A DNA stretch of 6,548 nucleotides from CAYMST01 sp964393115. GTDB taxonomy: Bacteria > Bacteroidota > Bacteroidia > Cytophagales > Cyclobacteriaceae. The first letter of the stretch is position 1; the number at the start of each line of letters is the position of its first letter. The notes beneath the pieces are model-generated. The model worked only from the letters and a program-made list of their open reading frames with translations, searched no databases and had not been told where the DNA came from. Of the stretch, positions 6,112 through 6,548 are shown one piece after another. Where the stretch lies: assembly GCA_964393115.1 (NCBI GenBank), contig CAYMST010000266.1, positions 1 to 6,548 of the forward strand. The letters are read 5' to 3'. A program made the translations under genes and the position numbers.

Positions 6112-6548
6112 ATGAAGAAGAAATTAATCGCATTGAAAACTCAAAGCTTAGGAGTCGCACTTATCACGCTGCTCTGCTTAGGGTGTAACTCTGTGGCACA
6201 AAAGCAAAAAAATGGTGTTCATTCAGAGCTTCCAAACATTGTTTATATCCTGGTAGATGACTTGGGTTATGGAGATATCAATCTAAACCTTAGTTCCATA
6301 AAGGAATTTAACAATCCTCACATTCAAACGCCTAACTTGGCTGAAATGGCTAAGGAAAGCATGGTTTTCCGTCATCATTATGCGTCATCGCCGGTCTGTT
6401 CTCCTTCACGCGCAGGCCTACTAACTGGCCGAACTCCAACGCGTCATAACATCAACTGGTGGATAATGGATAAAAAAGATAATGACAAAAGGCTTCTACC
6501 TGGATCCGAAATCACCATACCCGAAGTGCTAAAAGCAAAGGACTATCA
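6112..6548 (+). CDS. Second formylglycine-dependent sulfatase (N-terminal part, cut by window end)
   Basis: Only the first 145 codons are in the window, and the frame is open to the edge. The start (MKKKLIALK) opens a signal peptide with a hydrophobic core (13-24) and Cys25 in LLCLGC, an imperfect lipobox that still suggests a lipoprotein. The mature part begins with NIVYILVDDLGYGD (42-55), giving the calcium ligands D49-D50. The sulfatase signature follows: C96 in CSPSRAGLLTGR (96-107), with C96 the formylglycine site and R100 conserved. It differs from the first sulfatase in having CSPSR rather than CTPSR, in the insert after DINLNL, and in the N-terminal strands. It is thus a distinct sulfatase subfamily and not a recent tandem copy. 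There is no Shine-Dalgarno site; the leader TTACAAAGTATT is A/T-rich, as is common in this phylum. Usual family length is about 450-550 residues, so most of the gene lies beyond the window. Confidence 0.93.
   Translation, partial: MKKKLIALKTQSLGVALITLLCLGCNSVAQKQKNGVHSELPNIVYILVDDLGYGDINLNLSSIKEFNNPHIQTPNLAEMAKESMVFRHHYASSPVCSPSRAGLLTGRTPTRHNINWWIMDKKDNDKRLLPGSEITIPEVLKAKDY

Noticed and set aside
5838..6188. 116-codon plus-strand frame bridging the two sulfatases
   Set aside because: Overlaps the 3' end of one sulfatase and the signal peptide of the next in a different frame; its residues show no family pattern.

Overview
The window looks like chromosomal DNA from a marine-type Bacteroidota, probably a flavobacterium or cytophagal relative. 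It is AT-rich, start codons have A-rich leaders with few clear Shine-Dalgarno sites, and there are several lipoproteins. The gene content (sulfatases, a DNRLRE/CBM96-like lipoprotein, a DUF4437 cupin lipoprotein, a Bacteroidota-style Crp/Fnr regulator) is typical of bacteria that scavenge sulfated algal polysaccharides. The assignment rests on protein style and context; there is no rRNA or marker gene here.

Layout. From 87 to 2564 three genes lie on the minus strand: a DNRLRE-domain lipoprotein (1461-2564), a Crp/Fnr regulator (752-1333) and a membrane-anchored 'luciferase-domain' (DUF5519-like) protein (87-674). A strong hairpin at 44-74 closes this run. A 380-bp gap (2565-2944) holds a perfect 13-bp inverted repeat and separates the lipoprotein from a small plus-strand gene (2945-3244). 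That gene encodes a 99-residue beta-rich, H-type-lectin/phage-tail-like protein and has its own terminator. A DUF4437 bicupin lipoprotein (3365-4219, minus) follows. It is divergent from a full-length formylglycine-type sulfatase (4466-5974, plus), which is followed in the same direction by the first 145 codons of a second sulfatase (6112 to the window edge).

How the genes may work together. The two sulfatases, both with a Cys-type active-site signature, would remove sulfate esters from exported or imported glycans. They need a formylglycine-generating enzyme, which is not in the window. The cupin and DNRLRE lipoproteins would sit in the envelope, and the latter could bind polysaccharide at the cell surface. 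No SusC/SusD pair, glycoside hydrolase or polysaccharide lyase is visible, so this is at most the edge of a polysaccharide utilisation locus. The Crp/Fnr gene carries a 16-bp perfect palindrome over its start, a candidate autoregulatory site.

No tRNA, rRNA, CRISPR array or insertion sequence was seen. I do not see a clearly new multi-gene system. The least explained items are the solitary small lectin-like gene with the inverted repeat upstream, the uncharacterised N-terminal half of the DNRLRE lipoprotein, and short repeats around the sulfatase gene.
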